The notes under the pieces: generated by a model
The model's input: only the letters and a program-made list of their open reading frames with translations
What the model was told of the DNA's origin: nothing
Databases searched by the model: none
Program-made: the position numbers and the translations under genes
Source: JAKZVK01 sp965261065
GTDB taxonomy: Bacteria > Acidobacteriota > Terriglobia > Bryobacterales > UBA6623
Length of the DNA: 64,000 nucleotides
Assembly: GCA_965261065.1 (NCBI GenBank)
Contig: OZ253444.1
Span: 8,804,001-8,868,000, forward strand
Direction of reading: 5' to 3'
Shown here: in pieces, positions 1-9,594 of the stretch
Position numbering within the stretch: the stretch's first letter is position 1
Layout of the letters: every line of letters begins with the position of its first letter

Positions 1-37
1 CAGTCTGTACGCTCGTAGCTGGGAGCGACGCCGTCTT

Positions 38-1351
38 TCACTTCTTCATTGCGCGCTCGATCTCGTGAACCGTGCGGGGCAGCGACTCGCTCAGAACGCG
101 CGAGCCGCCGGGGGTCACCAGCACCATGTCTTCGATGCGAACACCCAGTCCTTCTTCGGAGAAGTAGAGGCCGGGCTCGACCGTGATGACCATGCCCGGC
201 TCAAGAGGCACGGCCGGTCCAGCGGGGTCATGGACCTCCAAGCCGACATGATGACCGATCCCGTGCGGAAAGAGGTTGCCGACGGCGCCGTCCAGGACCT
301 CGCGGCCATGCTTTTCGAAGTACTGCATCGCTACGTGGTGAAGGCTTTCGCGGCCGTGGCCGCCGAGCTTCATGCCGGGCTTGACCGCACCGATCACCCC
401 CTGCTGGGCACCCAGGACGAGTTCATAGATCTCGCGCTGGCGGGAGCTGAACGTGCCGCTGACGGGAACGGTGCGGGTGATATCGGCGGCGTAGTGCGCG
501 TATTCGCCGCCGACGTCCATGAGGACCAGCTTGCCCGGCTTGAGTCGTCCCGACGTGCGTGTGTAGTGCAGAACCGTCGCGTTACGCCCGCTGCCGATGA
601 TCGGCGGATAGGCCGGGCGCAGACAACCGCGGCTGACCAGCTCGGCGAGCATGGGCGCCATGATCTGGTACTCGAACCGGCCCGGGCGCACGTCGGTCCA
701 CGCACGGCGGTGAGCTGCCACAGTGGCGTCGACCGCCTTCTGAATCAAAGCAATCTCGCTGGCGGACTTGATCGAGCGCATGCGCGTCAGGGTGGGCCGC
801 AGGTCGAGCGGTTCGTGCTCGGGAGCGAGTTGCCCCAGGCGGTCTCGGCGGTCCGGCTCGAGCTGCTGGCCGTAGCTCGAGGCCTTCCAGAGCACACTGT
901 AGAGCTTGGGGTGAACGCCCAGGGCTGCCTCGACGGCGGAGAAAAGAGCTGCTTCTTCGCTCACTTCGTCGAACCCGGTTTTCAGCCCGGCGTCGGGCGT
1001 GCCGGCGTGGGTTCTCGGTCCGGTCCAACGCTCCGCGGCCGGGTTTACAAGAGGCAGGAACAGGACTTCTCGGTAGGCATGATCGGGCGGCTTGGGCGGC
1101 ACCAGCAGCAAGGCGGCACCGGGCTCGTCCCAGCCGGTGAGGTAGTAGAAGTTGCTCTCCTGGTAGAAGTGCGAACGGGGAGACTGGGCCTCTTTCTCGC
1201 CAGCACCGAACAGCAGGATTACGCCGTCCAGGTGGCTGCGCGCCAGTTCGTGGCGGCGCTCGCGGTAGACATCGGCAGGTTCGCGCTCGATGGCCGAGGC
1301 CGGAAGGAGCGCGATCAGCGTGAGGGCGGCGGCAAGCCGAACGGGCAGCAT
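38..1351 (-). CDS. Exported Xaa-Pro aminopeptidase (M24B, aminopeptidase P type)
   Basis: The 437-residue protein should remove N-terminal residues preceding proline from peptides. It opens with a Sec-type signal (MLPVRLAAALTLIALLPASA), so it probably acts in the periplasm. Residues about 25-185 form the aminopeptidase P N-terminal domain and the rest is the pita-bread catalytic domain. All five metal ligands are visible: Asp in VLMDVGGEY, Asp in ADITRT, His in HGIGHHVGLEVHD, Glu in ITVEPGLY and Glu in VRIEDM. Just upstream on the minus strand there is a TATACT -10 candidate and an ACGGAG ribosome site directly before the ATG. It is transcribed away from the next gene, so it is probably monocistronic. 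The family is clear; the in vivo substrate is not. Confidence 0.93.
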   Translation of the reverse strand: MLPVRLAAALTLIALLPASAIEREPADVYRERRHELARSHLDGVILLFGAGEKEAQSPRSHFYQESNFYYLTGWDEPGAALLLVPPKPPDHAYREVLFLPLVNPAAERWTGPRTHAGTPDAGLKTGFDEVSEEAALFSAVEAALGVHPKLYSVLWKASSYGQQLEPDRRDRLGQLAPEHEPLDLRPTLTRMRSIKSASEIALIQKAVDATVAAHRRAWTDVRPGRFEYQIMAPMLAELVSRGCLRPAYPPIIGSGRNATVLHYTRTSGRLKPGKLVLMDVGGEYAHYAADITRTVPVSGTFSSRQREIYELVLGAQQGVIGAVKPGMKLGGHGRESLHHVAMQYFEKHGREVLDGAVGNLFPHGIGHHVGLEVHDPAGPAVPLEPGMVITVEPGLYFSEEGLGVRIEDMVLVTPGGSRVLSESLPRTVHEIERAMKK

Positions 1352-1441
1352 AGAACTCCGTTCAGTATAGACAGCGTATGCGACAGTCCCCGTGACTTCG
1401 GTACAATTCGGTGTTCCCGAGTTTGCCCCTGAGTTCGCTTT

Positions 1442-1855
1442 ATGTTCCTCGTTCGAGGCGTGTTGCGCCTGATCACGTTTGCTTTCAATTTGGTCCTGGG
1501 CTTGTTCCTGTTAAGCGTGGGCCTTCTCGGGTGGTCGAGCGGCCAAGACGTTTACCTCGATGTGATACCTCTGGTGGAGGGGGACGCCCTCATCTATACG
1601 CTGGTCGGTAGCGGGCTGTTCGCGCTGTTGGCAACGGGCTTGGCCTTTCGATCGCGTGCCGGAGCACTGTTGATGCTGGCTTGGAATGCGGTGGTGGTCA
1701 GTACGCTGGTGTGCACCGTCACACGCTCGTCCTACACGTTCGCCGGGATGGACCACTTCACCAACGGCGTTTACTTGTTCGCCCTGTCGCTGTTGGCTCT
1801 GTCGGGCAGCTGGATGAACTTTCGTGCTGCGCGGTTGCGCGCGCGGCCCTCCTGA
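1442..1855 (+). CDS. Small hydrophobic membrane protein of unknown function
   Basis: I do not recognise a named family. The 137-residue product is almost wholly hydrophobic with about four predicted membrane segments (roughly residues 5-28, 45-66, 72-92 and 104-124) and a short basic tail (RAARLRARPS). It starts MFLVRGVLRLITFAFN. A TACAAT hexamer about 35 bases upstream could be its -10 box. It converges with the DedA-family gene on the opposite strand, leaving about 15 bases between the two stops. An alternative reading frame overlaps its start but lacks its hydrophobic periodicity. Coding status is probable, function unknown. Confidence 0.7.
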   Translation: MFLVRGVLRLITFAFNLVLGLFLLSVGLLGWSSGQDVYLDVIPLVEGDALIYTLVGSGLFALLATGLAFRSRAGALLMLAWNAVVVSTLVCTVTRSSYTFAGMDHFTNGVYLFALSLLALSGSWMNFRAARLRARPS

Positions 1856-1870
1856 GACGAACCCTCAACG

Positions 1871-2521
1871 TTAGGGCTCGGCGGCGTCCCGCGAGTTGCT
1901 TCGGCGCCCTAGCAGCATGAACAGGGCTGGCAGCGCGACCGAGCCACCGAATGCCAACAAGAAGGAATCTGTGCTGACGGCATAGGCACCGATGCCCGCG
2001 TACGCCAGTGCAACCCCGAGATTCGAAAGGGCCGTTAACCAAAGAAACCGGCGCAGAGGCATAGTGATGGTCCCGGCAAACAAGACCGTTGCTTCGGCCA
2101 AGACCGGAACAGCGCGGAAAACCACCAGCACCCAGTGGCCGTAGGTCGTCCACAGACGGCCGGCTCGCTCTAGTTCATCGTCGCCGACGAACCGGCGAGT
2201 GAGGCTGCGTCCAAAGCGGCTACCGAGCCAGTAGCCAACTAGTCCGCCGGCACTCAAACCCGCCCAGGTGGCGAATGCACCGCCCCAAAAGCCCAGCAGA
2301 TACCCCGACGCCGTGCCCACAAAGCTCGACGGCACCGGCAGCAGGATGTCGGAAGCGAGCAAGCCGGCCAAACCGGCGCCGACGAGCCAAGACGGTTGCC
2401 GCGTTTCGACAAAGCCTTCGGCAAAGCGAGTGATTGGCTCATCGTAAAGGGCGAAGGGAAGCAGGATGAGCGAGAAGAGGGCGATCCCCGGGACCAGCCA
2501 CCTGAGGATGTGGTTGTTCAT
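1871..2521 (-). CDS. DedA/VTT-family membrane protein
   Basis: The protein has the SNARE-associated/VTT (DedA) domain: several membrane helices around the re-entrant pattern GLLASDILLPVPSSFVGTAS and a basic stretch (GSRFGRSLTRRF) typical of the family. DedA proteins take part in lipid or undecaprenyl-phosphate flipping and membrane homeostasis. I place the start at MNNHILRWLVPG, where the first helix begins; the open frame extends 40 codons further upstream, but that part is charged and unlike the family. At 216 residues the length is typical. The gene stands between two unrelated genes, and nothing in the sequence identifies its substrate. Confidence 0.85.
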   Translation of the reverse strand: MNNHILRWLVPGIALFSLILLPFALYDEPITRFAEGFVETRQPSWLVGAGLAGLLASDILLPVPSSFVGTASGYLLGFWGGAFATWAGLSAGGLVGYWLGSRFGRSLTRRFVGDDELERAGRLWTTYGHWVLVVFRAVPVLAEATVLFAGTITMPLRRFLWLTALSNLGVALAYAGIGAYAVSTDSFLLAFGGSVALPALFMLLGRRSNSRDAAEP

Positions 2522-2701
2522 CCGTCGAGTTGAGTCTTCGCCCGAGGGTTGGGTGTTGGAGCGGAGCAGATCTCCGGCGGCATCGCGGTGGCCCCGGGCT
2601 TGTACCAATTCTAGCGATCGAACCTTGCGGGCGAGATACACGGAGGTCCGAGGGAGCCGATGGGCTGTCGATCGGGAATGTTTGCGGGCGCTCGGCGTGA
2701 G

Positions 2702-5143
2702 CTACACCGCCGCGCTCGACATCGCGACAAAGGCCGAGCCATTGGCGTTCAAGGTGATCGGCCCTCGCGCGAGTTTTTCTTGGTAAAGACTCTGGTAGGC
2801 CGTCAGCAGGAGGGTCTCCGCCGAGCCGGCATCTTCGGGGAAGCAAGCGCCGCCGGCGCTGATCGACACCGAGCCGTCGAGGCCCAGGCTGATCTGGTCG
2901 AATTGCAGTTTGGCGGTCGACTCGACGTGGCTCACGATGGGCTGGATCTGCGAACGGTCCAGGCCCGTGCCAATCGCGAGAAAGCGGTCGTCGCCCAGGC
3001 GGGCCAGGAAGTCGAAGTCGCGGAGCTCGTCCTCGAGCAGGCGGGCAAGCACGGTCAGGATCTCGTTGCCGAGGGTGTGGCCGCACCGGGAGTTGAGAAA
3101 GCGGAAACGATCCACATCGACGCAAAGTGCGGACACGAAATCGCCCGAGCGTGCGGCCAGACTCACCTCGGTGCGGAGGGTACGCAAGGCCTGCCGAGCG
3201 TTCGGCAAGTCGGTAAGGGGATCGATGTGCCTTTGTTCCGGGTCGGCGTACATGGGTGCTTCCCACAGACGGCTGCCTAACTCCCTGGTCAGCTCCTCCA
3301 TGATGCCGGCTTGTTCTTTTGAGAAGAACCCTGCTTCGCGCGAGTAGAAGTTGAGTGTACCCGCCACCTTGCCGCCCGCCCACAGCGGCGTGACCAAAGC
3401 GGATTGCAGGCCAAGAAGAGAGTTGGCGCGGCCCAGATCCCCGTGCTCGCCGGTGGGATTTCCGTTCAGCAGGCTGTGCCCGTGAGCCGCCACCCAGCCA
3501 GTCGGGCTGTTGTCGACCGGGACTACGGTACCCTGCAGCAGATCGCCCTTCGGCCCGCTGCAGTAAGCGGCTTTCAGTTCGTGCGCCTCGACAACAAACA
3601 CGGCGCATTCGTCAAAAGGCACGCTCTCCGCATACACCGGAACAAGGAACTGCATCAGCTCCCGGCGCGAGAGCGTCCCGGCCAAGCTAGCTTGGAGACG
3701 AGTGAGAGCCCCGAACAGAATCGAGTCGGTGGACTGGCGTGCGACCGTCCGGGATTGCTTCAGGCTCTCTAGTCTCTCTTGAGGGGTCAGAGACGTTTGT
3801 TCTACCAGGGCCGACCCGTTCTGGTGCGAATGGCTCGCTTCGAAGCGTCCGCGCAGGAATTCAGGGTCACGGCTCAACTCCGCCTCGAGCTGCGGCAGCA
3901 GTTCCACGAGCGTGTCGACCACCTGCGGGTCGAACAGCGAGCCACGCCGGGCGACCATGGTTTCGACGGCGCTTTCGACCGTCAGTGCCGCGCGGTAGGG
4001 CCGGTCGGAGGTGAGCGCGTCGAAGTTGTCGACCACGGTCAGAATGCGGGCCGTCAGCGGAATTTCCTCGCTCTTCAAGCCGCGGGGATAGCCGCTGCCG
4101 TCCCAGCTTTCGTGATGGCAGCGAACCAGTTCGGCAACAGGGAACGGGAAGTCCACGGTCGAGAGAATCTCAGCGCCGATCTCGACATGGCTTGCAACTT
4201 GGCTGAACTCTTGTGGGGAGAGGCGGCTGGGCTTGCTGAGAAGCTCCTCGGGGACGGCGATCTTCCCGATGTCGTGGAGCAAGGCGCCGAACTCGAGCGC
4301 GCGAATCTCGGACCGGCTGCAGTTGAAAGCTTTGCCGATTTCGACGCTGTAGAACTGGACGCGCTTGAGGTGCGTACCGCTGACGCTGTCCTTGGCTTCG
4401 ACGGCGAGGGCAAGGGCTTCGACAGCGCGTAGGTCCAGGGCCTCCATCTCGTCCCGCCGGAGAGTGTCCACATAGACCGGTCCCCAGCGCATCTGCAATA
4501 CCACGTAGAGGACGACAATCACAGAGCCGCCAGCCCAGAGGGGGGAGGCTTGGCTGGAGAACGACAAAAGCTCGGACGCTCGGGCGACGAAGAACGCTGC
4601 CGGCGTAAACAGCGCTACCAAGGGAAGGTAGCTGAGTGTCCTCGACCAGAGCACCCTCCCACGGTAAACCGTCAGATCTCTCAGCGACGCACCCAGCGCA
4701 CTCAGCCAAAGGTAGGCAACGGCCGCCACTATCAGCACCGCCCAATCGCCGATCTGCGAAATCAGCCATGGATACGCCCCGCCCACGGCGGCGGCGATCA
4801 GGGCGATTGCAAGGATCCGAATTGGCCGCCCGCCGACACCGGATCGTTGGGCCGGCTCGAAACGTGACGCGACGACCGCGATGAGCGACAACACGGCAGG
4901 AGCCACGAGCACTGGAACGCTGATCACCACCCCGAAGCTGAACACATCACTGACCGCCAGTGAGCCCCGCACCTGCGGAAAGCGCAGCTTCGTCCCCGCC
5001 ATGCCAATCGCCAGGACGGTCATCAGTCCGGGGGAGAGCCAGTCGCGGGTCGTGGCGGGATCGAGGAATTGAGCCAGAGCGAGGCACGCCGCGAGCGCCA
5101 TCAGGCACAAACTGTTGCGGCACTTGGCTAACCAGCGCTGCAT
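2702..5143 (-). CDS. Membrane HD-GYP phosphodiesterase with GAF and degenerate GGDEF domains
   Basis: This 813-residue signalling protein starts with about seven membrane helices (to about residue 215). An HD-GYP domain follows, with HDIGKIAVPEE near residue 289 and HHESWDGSGYP near residue 342. Next come a GAF-like domain (about 500-615) and a GGDEF-type domain (about 650-813). HD-GYP domains hydrolyse cyclic di-GMP, and the metal-binding H and D residues are present. In the last domain the signature reads LGDDRF near residue 714 instead of GGDEF, so cyclase activity is unlikely; a regulatory role is inferred. I chose the ATG at MQRWLAKC because the 61 upstream codons are arginine-rich and lack membrane character. 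It is divergent from a PAS-GGDEF-EAL gene, suggesting a shared c-di-GMP circuit. Confidence 0.9.
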   Translation of the reverse strand: MQRWLAKCRNSLCLMALAACLALAQFLDPATTRDWLSPGLMTVLAIGMAGTKLRFPQVRGSLAVSDVFSFGVVISVPVLVAPAVLSLIAVVASRFEPAQRSGVGGRPIRILAIALIAAAVGGAYPWLISQIGDWAVLIVAAVAYLWLSALGASLRDLTVYRGRVLWSRTLSYLPLVALFTPAAFFVARASELLSFSSQASPLWAGGSVIVVLYVVLQMRWGPVYVDTLRRDEMEALDLRAVEALALAVEAKDSVSGTHLKRVQFYSVEIGKAFNCSRSEIRALEFGALLHDIGKIAVPEELLSKPSRLSPQEFSQVASHVEIGAEILSTVDFPFPVAELVRCHHESWDGSGYPRGLKSEEIPLTARILTVVDNFDALTSDRPYRAALTVESAVETMVARRGSLFDPQVVDTLVELLPQLEAELSRDPEFLRGRFEASHSHQNGSALVEQTSLTPQERLESLKQSRTVARQSTDSILFGALTRLQASLAGTLSRRELMQFLVPVYAESVPFDECAVFVVEAHELKAAYCSGPKGDLLQGTVVPVDNSPTGWVAAHGHSLLNGNPTGEHGDLGRANSLLGLQSALVTPLWAGGKVAGTLNFYSREAGFFSKEQAGIMEELTRELGSRLWEAPMYADPEQRHIDPLTDLPNARQALRTLRTEVSLAARSGDFVSALCVDVDRFRFLNSRCGHTLGNEILTVLARLLEDELRDFDFLARLGDDRFLAIGTGLDRSQIQPIVSHVESTAKLQFDQISLGLDGSVSISAGGACFPEDAGSAETLLLTAYQSLYQEKLARGPITLNANGSAFVAMSSAAV

Positions 5144-5387
5144 CGCTTCGTCGTTTCCGGCGGACCGCCACAGTCGCCGTGTTCGCTCATGACACGAACG
5201 GCGGTCGAGAACGGTGACGTCCGGCACCCTGCGCGCCAGGGCGGCACCCGAACGCGACTCCCGGCGGCACAGGTGCCTGTTGGCACAATATCCCAACGGC
5301 GCGGACGCGGGCGACCGGGCGTTCACCCTAGGGAGCGTGGGATTTCCCTAAAGACAAAGTCCGAAGCCCTGAGCCCGGCTGGCCGTG

Positions 5388-5417
5388 TTGCGAGGCCCGT
5401 TCGCAGGGTCATATAAC
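5388..5417 (+). promoter_or_regulatory. Candidate sigma70-like promoter in the divergent c-di-GMP intergenic region
   Basis: TTGCGA and TATAAC are separated by 18 bases and point toward the PAS-GGDEF-EAL gene, which would leave a leader of about 250 bases. The 530-base space between the two divergent signalling genes (5144-5675) otherwise shows no gene and no riboswitch I can recognise. Confidence 0.3.
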
Positions 5418-5675
5418 CAAAGAACTAGCCCGGGACAGGAGCCGGATCCGCGGCCCTTGCGCCGGACGGAGCCGTTCGATGCGGCGTGGAGGAGGCTTCA
5501 AGGCGTCACGCCCACCGTGTGAACCCGCATCGCGACGGTCTGGGTGTAGAGTGAAAACCCTGGAGAACCTAAGTAATTTCCCTGATTCGAAAATGGGGGT
5601 ACGGCTCGCTACGCTTGAAAGGGCAAGGGCCTTCGCCAGGCGCCGGCGTCACCGCCGGTAGGAGCAAGTGAAACC

Positions 5676-7391
5676 GTGTCGGAAAGCCAAGAACGCTACG
5701 CCGTCGCCGCCAGCGTGAGCAATGACGGCCTCTGGGACTGGAACCTGGAGACGAACGAGATCTATTTCTCGCCACGCTGGAAGAGCGTGCTAGGGTACGG
5801 CGAGAGCGAGATCGATGACAACCCCGACGAGTGGTTGAAGCGGGTCCACAGCAAAGACCTGGGCCGGGTGCTGGGGAGCCTGTCCGACCACCTCCACCGA
5901 GGAGCCGCCCAGTTTCAAAGCGAGCACAGGGTCCTGCATCAGGACGGCAACTACCGCTGGGTGCAGGCGCGCGGTGTCGCCGTGAGAGACGCGTCCGACC
6001 GGCCGATCCGGCTCGTGGGCTGGCTCACCGACATCACCGACCAGAAACGCCAGGAGGCCCGGCTCAAGCACGACGCCTGGCACGACCCGCTCACCGACCT
6101 GCCGAATCGCGCCTACTTCCGGGGCCAACTCCAGCGCGCGGCAACCAAAAGCTTCAGCCAGCCGAGCCAGTTCTTCGCTCTGCTCTACCTAGATGTCGAC
6201 CGCTTCAAGCAGCTCAACGATACCTTGGGCCACGCGGTCGGGGACCAGGTACTGATCGCGATCGCGAACCGCTTGAAACACTCGGTGCGGCCCGGTGATA
6301 CCATCGCCCGGATTGGTGGCGACGAGTTCGCCATTCTGCTCACGCGGTTGGGAGGTGAAACCGAGGCCTCCTACATCGCCCAACGCATTCAAAAGAGCCT
6401 CGAACTCCCGGTCAAGATCGGCGCGCACGAGCTGGCCGTTTCGGTCAGCATCGGCATCGCACTCAGCTCGCTCTCCCACGACAAGCCGGCCGACTTCCTC
6501 CGCGACGCCGATGCGGCGATGTATCATGCCAAGACCCTGGGCGGCGGAAGACACCAGATCCACCAACAGGATGTCGGTCTCGCCGAATCCGCGGCGGGAC
6601 CGGTGGAAGACCTTCAACAGACCCTCGAGAATGGACGGCTCTCCCTTCTCTACCAACCGATCGCAATGCTGCCGAGCGGCAGGGTCCGTGAATGCGAAGC
6701 GAAGCTGCGTTGGGAGCATCCCGAACGGGGTCCGCTGCCGCCGGAGCTTTTCCTGCCCGCCGGCGAAGACGCCGGGCTGACCGCTTCCATCCGGGACTGG
6801 ATGATTCGCCAGTCTTGCGAGCAGGCCAAGCAGTGGCAGGACGCCGGGGTTCAATCGATTCGAGTCACGGTCGGGCTGCCTCCGCAAGCGGCCCAACAGC
6901 CCAACCTGTTCGCCGCGGTGAGCCGCGCGCTGGGCGACACGGGCCTCGATCCCCGATTGCTGCGCATCGCTCTGAGCGAGAGTGCTCTGCTAGAAAGCTC
7001 GGCAGCGACGGTGGAGGAATTGCAGGAGATGACGGCGACCGGCGTACAGATCGTGGTCGGGGAACTGGGCATGGAGTACTCCTCCCTCATCTACCTGCGC
7101 CGTTTCCCCATCCACGCCTTGAAGATCGACGGGGAGTTTATTCGCGAGTTGAGGAGCGATCCGACCGGCGGCGCCATTACCGGCGGCCTCATTGAATTGG
7201 CCCATAGCTTCGGGCTCAAAGTAACGGCCGACGGCATCGACACCGAGGAGCAGTTGGCCTTCCTCCGAGCTAAGAAGTGTGATGGGTTTCAGGGGCAGAT
7301 GATCAGCCCCGCTCTCCATCCCGAGGTCTGCACTTCCTACTTGCAGGAGCACATGGAGTTCCGTGCGCTGAAGGCGGCCTCCGGCGCCTAG
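5676..7391 (+). CDS. PAS-GGDEF-EAL protein, active-looking cyclase with degenerate EAL
   Basis: This is a soluble 571-residue c-di-GMP protein. A PAS domain (about residues 8-130, ending in the PAC-like GWLTDITDQKRQEA) is followed by a GGDEF domain whose catalytic motif is intact (RIGGDEFAIL near residue 213), so it should make cyclic di-GMP from GTP. The C-terminal EAL domain (about 310-560) is eroded: EAL reads EAK (CEAKLRW near 340), the DDFG loop reads GELG, and the EGVE motif reads DGID. Phosphodiesterase activity is therefore unlikely and a binding or allosteric role is inferred. The start is GTG. It lies opposite the HD-GYP gene and converges with cpaE downstream, suggesting but not proving a link to pilus or surface behaviour. 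Confidence 0.9.
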   Translation: MSESQERYAVAASVSNDGLWDWNLETNEIYFSPRWKSVLGYGESEIDDNPDEWLKRVHSKDLGRVLGSLSDHLHRGAAQFQSEHRVLHQDGNYRWVQARGVAVRDASDRPIRLVGWLTDITDQKRQEARLKHDAWHDPLTDLPNRAYFRGQLQRAATKSFSQPSQFFALLYLDVDRFKQLNDTLGHAVGDQVLIAIANRLKHSVRPGDTIARIGGDEFAILLTRLGGETEASYIAQRIQKSLELPVKIGAHELAVSVSIGIALSSLSHDKPADFLRDADAAMYHAKTLGGGRHQIHQQDVGLAESAAGPVEDLQQTLENGRLSLLYQPIAMLPSGRVRECEAKLRWEHPERGPLPPELFLPAGEDAGLTASIRDWMIRQSCEQAKQWQDAGVQSIRVTVGLPPQAAQQPNLFAAVSRALGDTGLDPRLLRIALSESALLESSAATVEELQEMTATGVQIVVGELGMEYSSLIYLRRFPIHALKIDGEFIRELRSDPTGGAITGGLIELAHSFGLKVTADGIDTEEQLAFLRAKKCDGFQGQMISPALHPEVCTSYLQEHMEFRALKAASGA

Positions 7392-7434
7392 TCGATCTCC
7401 GCTTTGCCCAGCGCCGGACGTAGCGCGCCGCGTC

Positions 7435-8646
7435 CTACGTTCCTCCCAGCAGCTCTTTCAAGGCCCGGACTCCGAACGTTCGAGGCGCCGCTCGCGACTC
7501 GTTGCCCAGAGTTTCTTTGACGAACCTGTGCAAGCTCTTGCTCAACTCGCAGTTTTCCGTCAGCGGCACGCCCTCGCGCAGGGCCTTCTGCACGGCCGCG
7601 GTGTCTGGCGGGAAGGTCGCGTGGACCGAGGCCCGGAAGATCTTCTCCATGTCGGCGAGGGAGACCTCCGCGCGCGCGCCCACGCGATTGACCAGGATCT
7701 TGATGTGGTCGCGCGTGTAGCCCAGCTCCTCGATGAGGGGAATCGTGCGGCGCATCATGAACAGCGACGCCAGATCGGAGCTGCAGACCAGGTAGATGCT
7801 GTCCGCGACCGAAAGTGTTGCCATCGACATCGACCCGCACACGCTGCCGAGATCGACGACCACGTAGTCGTAGATGGCGCGGGTGTGTTCCAGAACAGCC
7901 TGCACCGGTTGCGGTTCGATGATAGCCGGCTCGGGCCGCTCCGGCGCGAGCAGTAGGTCGATCCCGTCGCGCTGGACCACCAGCGAGCCCCACAGGGCGG
8001 CATCGATCTCGCCGGCGTGTCTGAGCGCGTCGAGCACGCTGTACTGATGCGTGACACGGAGCAAGAACGACGTTATGCCGGCGGCGATGTTGAAGTCGGC
8101 GAGTAGAACGCGCCCCATCGAGGCGCGATGAATCTGGTAAGCGATATTCGCCGCAATCGTGCTCGCGCCGGAACCGCCCTTGACCGGCGCGAAAGCCAGC
8201 AAGCGACCCTTCGACGGTTGCTCGGGCCGAGTCTCGACCGCTTTGCGCCGTAAGATGCGCTCAGCCGCCTGTGCCAAGTCGCCCGCCGGGAAGGGGCTGC
8301 ACAGGAACTCGGTGCAGCCGCCCCTCATGCACTGCAAGATGGCGTCGGGGTCGTTGCTTTGGTGGAGGCCGACCGCGGTGACGCTGGGCCAGTGGTTTAA
8401 GAACAGGCTCGAGAGGTTGAGGGCGGTGTCGCGGTTCGAACCGACATCGAGTAAGACGGCGTTGACCTGGGACTGCGCAATGCGGTCACTGAGTTGCGCG
8501 GGCGTTGGGTAGTCGCTGAATTCGAGGGCGACCGTGAATCCATCGAGCGAGGCGCAGGCGTCCTGGAACTGCCGGCTCAGGTTCGGATCCGGGCAGATCA
8601 GCAGCGCGGTCAGCTGCCGGGGGGACTCGCCACTCCACTCGCTCAC
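7435..8646 (-). CDS. cpaE: CpaE/TadZ-type ATPase of Flp pilus assembly
   Basis: The 403-residue protein has the two-part architecture of CpaE/TadZ, which positions the Tad/Flp pilus machine at the cell pole. Residues about 12-125 form a receiver-like domain and about 145-390 a ParA/MinD-type ATPase. The deviant Walker A reads VKGGSGASTIAANIAY, with Ala in place of the final Lys of the usual GKST, a known feature of TadZ proteins. The Walker-like strand YDYVVVDLGSVCGSMS follows. The gene lies 81 bases after the cpaB reading frame on the same strand and downstream of two flp pilin genes, consistent with a Tad operon. The secretin gene usually found between cpaB and cpaE is absent here. Confidence 0.88.
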   Translation of the reverse strand: MSEWSGESPRQLTALLICPDPNLSRQFQDACASLDGFTVALEFSDYPTPAQLSDRIAQSQVNAVLLDVGSNRDTALNLSSLFLNHWPSVTAVGLHQSNDPDAILQCMRGGCTEFLCSPFPAGDLAQAAERILRRKAVETRPEQPSKGRLLAFAPVKGGSGASTIAANIAYQIHRASMGRVLLADFNIAAGITSFLLRVTHQYSVLDALRHAGEIDAALWGSLVVQRDGIDLLLAPERPEPAIIEPQPVQAVLEHTRAIYDYVVVDLGSVCGSMSMATLSVADSIYLVCSSDLASLFMMRRTIPLIEELGYTRDHIKILVNRVGARAEVSLADMEKIFRASVHATFPPDTAAVQKALREGVPLTENCELSKSLHRFVKETLGNESRAAPRTFGVRALKELLGGT

Positions 8647-8727
8647 GCATCACTCCCGGTCCAACGGCCGCCGGCCGCGCGGCGCTGCCGTGTCCTGCGC
8701 CCGGCGATGGGTCCCCGGTGCGCTCCT

Positions 8728-9594
8728 TCATTGGCGCTGAGACGCAAAGGACTCCACCGACCTTCGATTGCCACGAATGACTTCCAGTTGAATCGGAGGT
8801 GCCGGCGGTGGCGGCGCGGCCACCTGAACGACCGGCCGGGGGCGCGGCCGGGGCCGCACGACCTTCTTGGGTTGGAGTTTGGCGAAGAAGATTTACGGCT
8901 CGCGGACGCCCTTGGTCTCGGCGACTTTCTCGTCCCGCGAGTTGCGCAGCACCATCTGCAATCGTCCCTGCGAGCCTGCAAGGGTTAGTAGTTCGGCCTG
9001 CTCCGGTGTGACCAGCAGGGTCACCACGGCGACGCGCTGCGGCCGGCCCGAGGCATCCGGCTCGAGGTTCTCTCCTGCCGAGATCACCCGGACGTTGCTC
9101 AAGATCGTCTTCGTCATGCGTCCGCCGGCCTCGTTGACGCCGCGCGGATTTCCGGTCACCAGTACGTCCACGCGCGCTTCCGGCAGCACGAACCCCGAGA
9201 CGCCGATCACGTCGTTGACGCGGACCGACATCGCCCGCATGCCCAGTGGCACCTTCGGCGCCAAGCCGAATCCGGAGCCCGGTTCGGCAAGCCGGCGCTC
9301 GACGATCGGCTCGTTCGCCAAGATGCGTCCGATCGGAACGCGGCTGACGAGCCCGTCGATTTCCGTGAAGCTCCCCTCGATGATGCTGTTGCTGGGCCAG
9401 GGCTCCATTCTCAAGTCGGCCGCCGTGATCGTCGCCCCGGTGTTGAGATCTTTCGTCGCCACGACGATCTCCTCCATGACGACCTCCTCGGTTTTCGACG
9501 CCCGATCGCGGACCGCGATCTGATAGAAGATGCCCGACACGACCAAGGCCACGCCGGCCGAGATCGCCAGGGCCAACAAGAATCTAGGGTTCAT
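8728..9594 (-). pseudogene. cpaB: cpaB (Flp pilus assembly protein) interrupted by an in-frame TAA
   Basis: Translation from 9594 gives a CpaB/RcpC protein: an N-terminal membrane anchor (FLLALAISAGVALVVSGIFY), a SAF-like domain with GATITAADLRMEPWPS, and VNDVIGVSGFVLPEARVDVLVTG. The frame meets TAA at 8893-8895 after residue 233. The same frame then stays open for 54 more codons to a TGA at 8728. That segment has the proline-rich tail and EVIRGNRRSVESF ending typical of acidobacterial CpaB, so the stop is a nonsense change rather than the natural end. The truncated product keeps the main domain and might still work. CpaB is a periplasmic component that supports the secretin of the Tad machine. 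Operon position: after flp, before cpaE. Confidence 0.8.

Noticed and set aside
65..1432. A 455-codon open frame on the plus strand opposite the Xaa-Pro aminopeptidase gene.
   Set aside because: It is an antisense shadow of a clear high-GC gene; its composition is rich in Arg, Gly, Asp and His and shows no family motif.
5327..5675. A cyclic di-GMP (GEMM) riboswitch upstream of the PAS-GGDEF-EAL gene.
   Set aside because: I looked for the GEMM core motifs and did not find them in the interval; no convincing alternative fold was seen.
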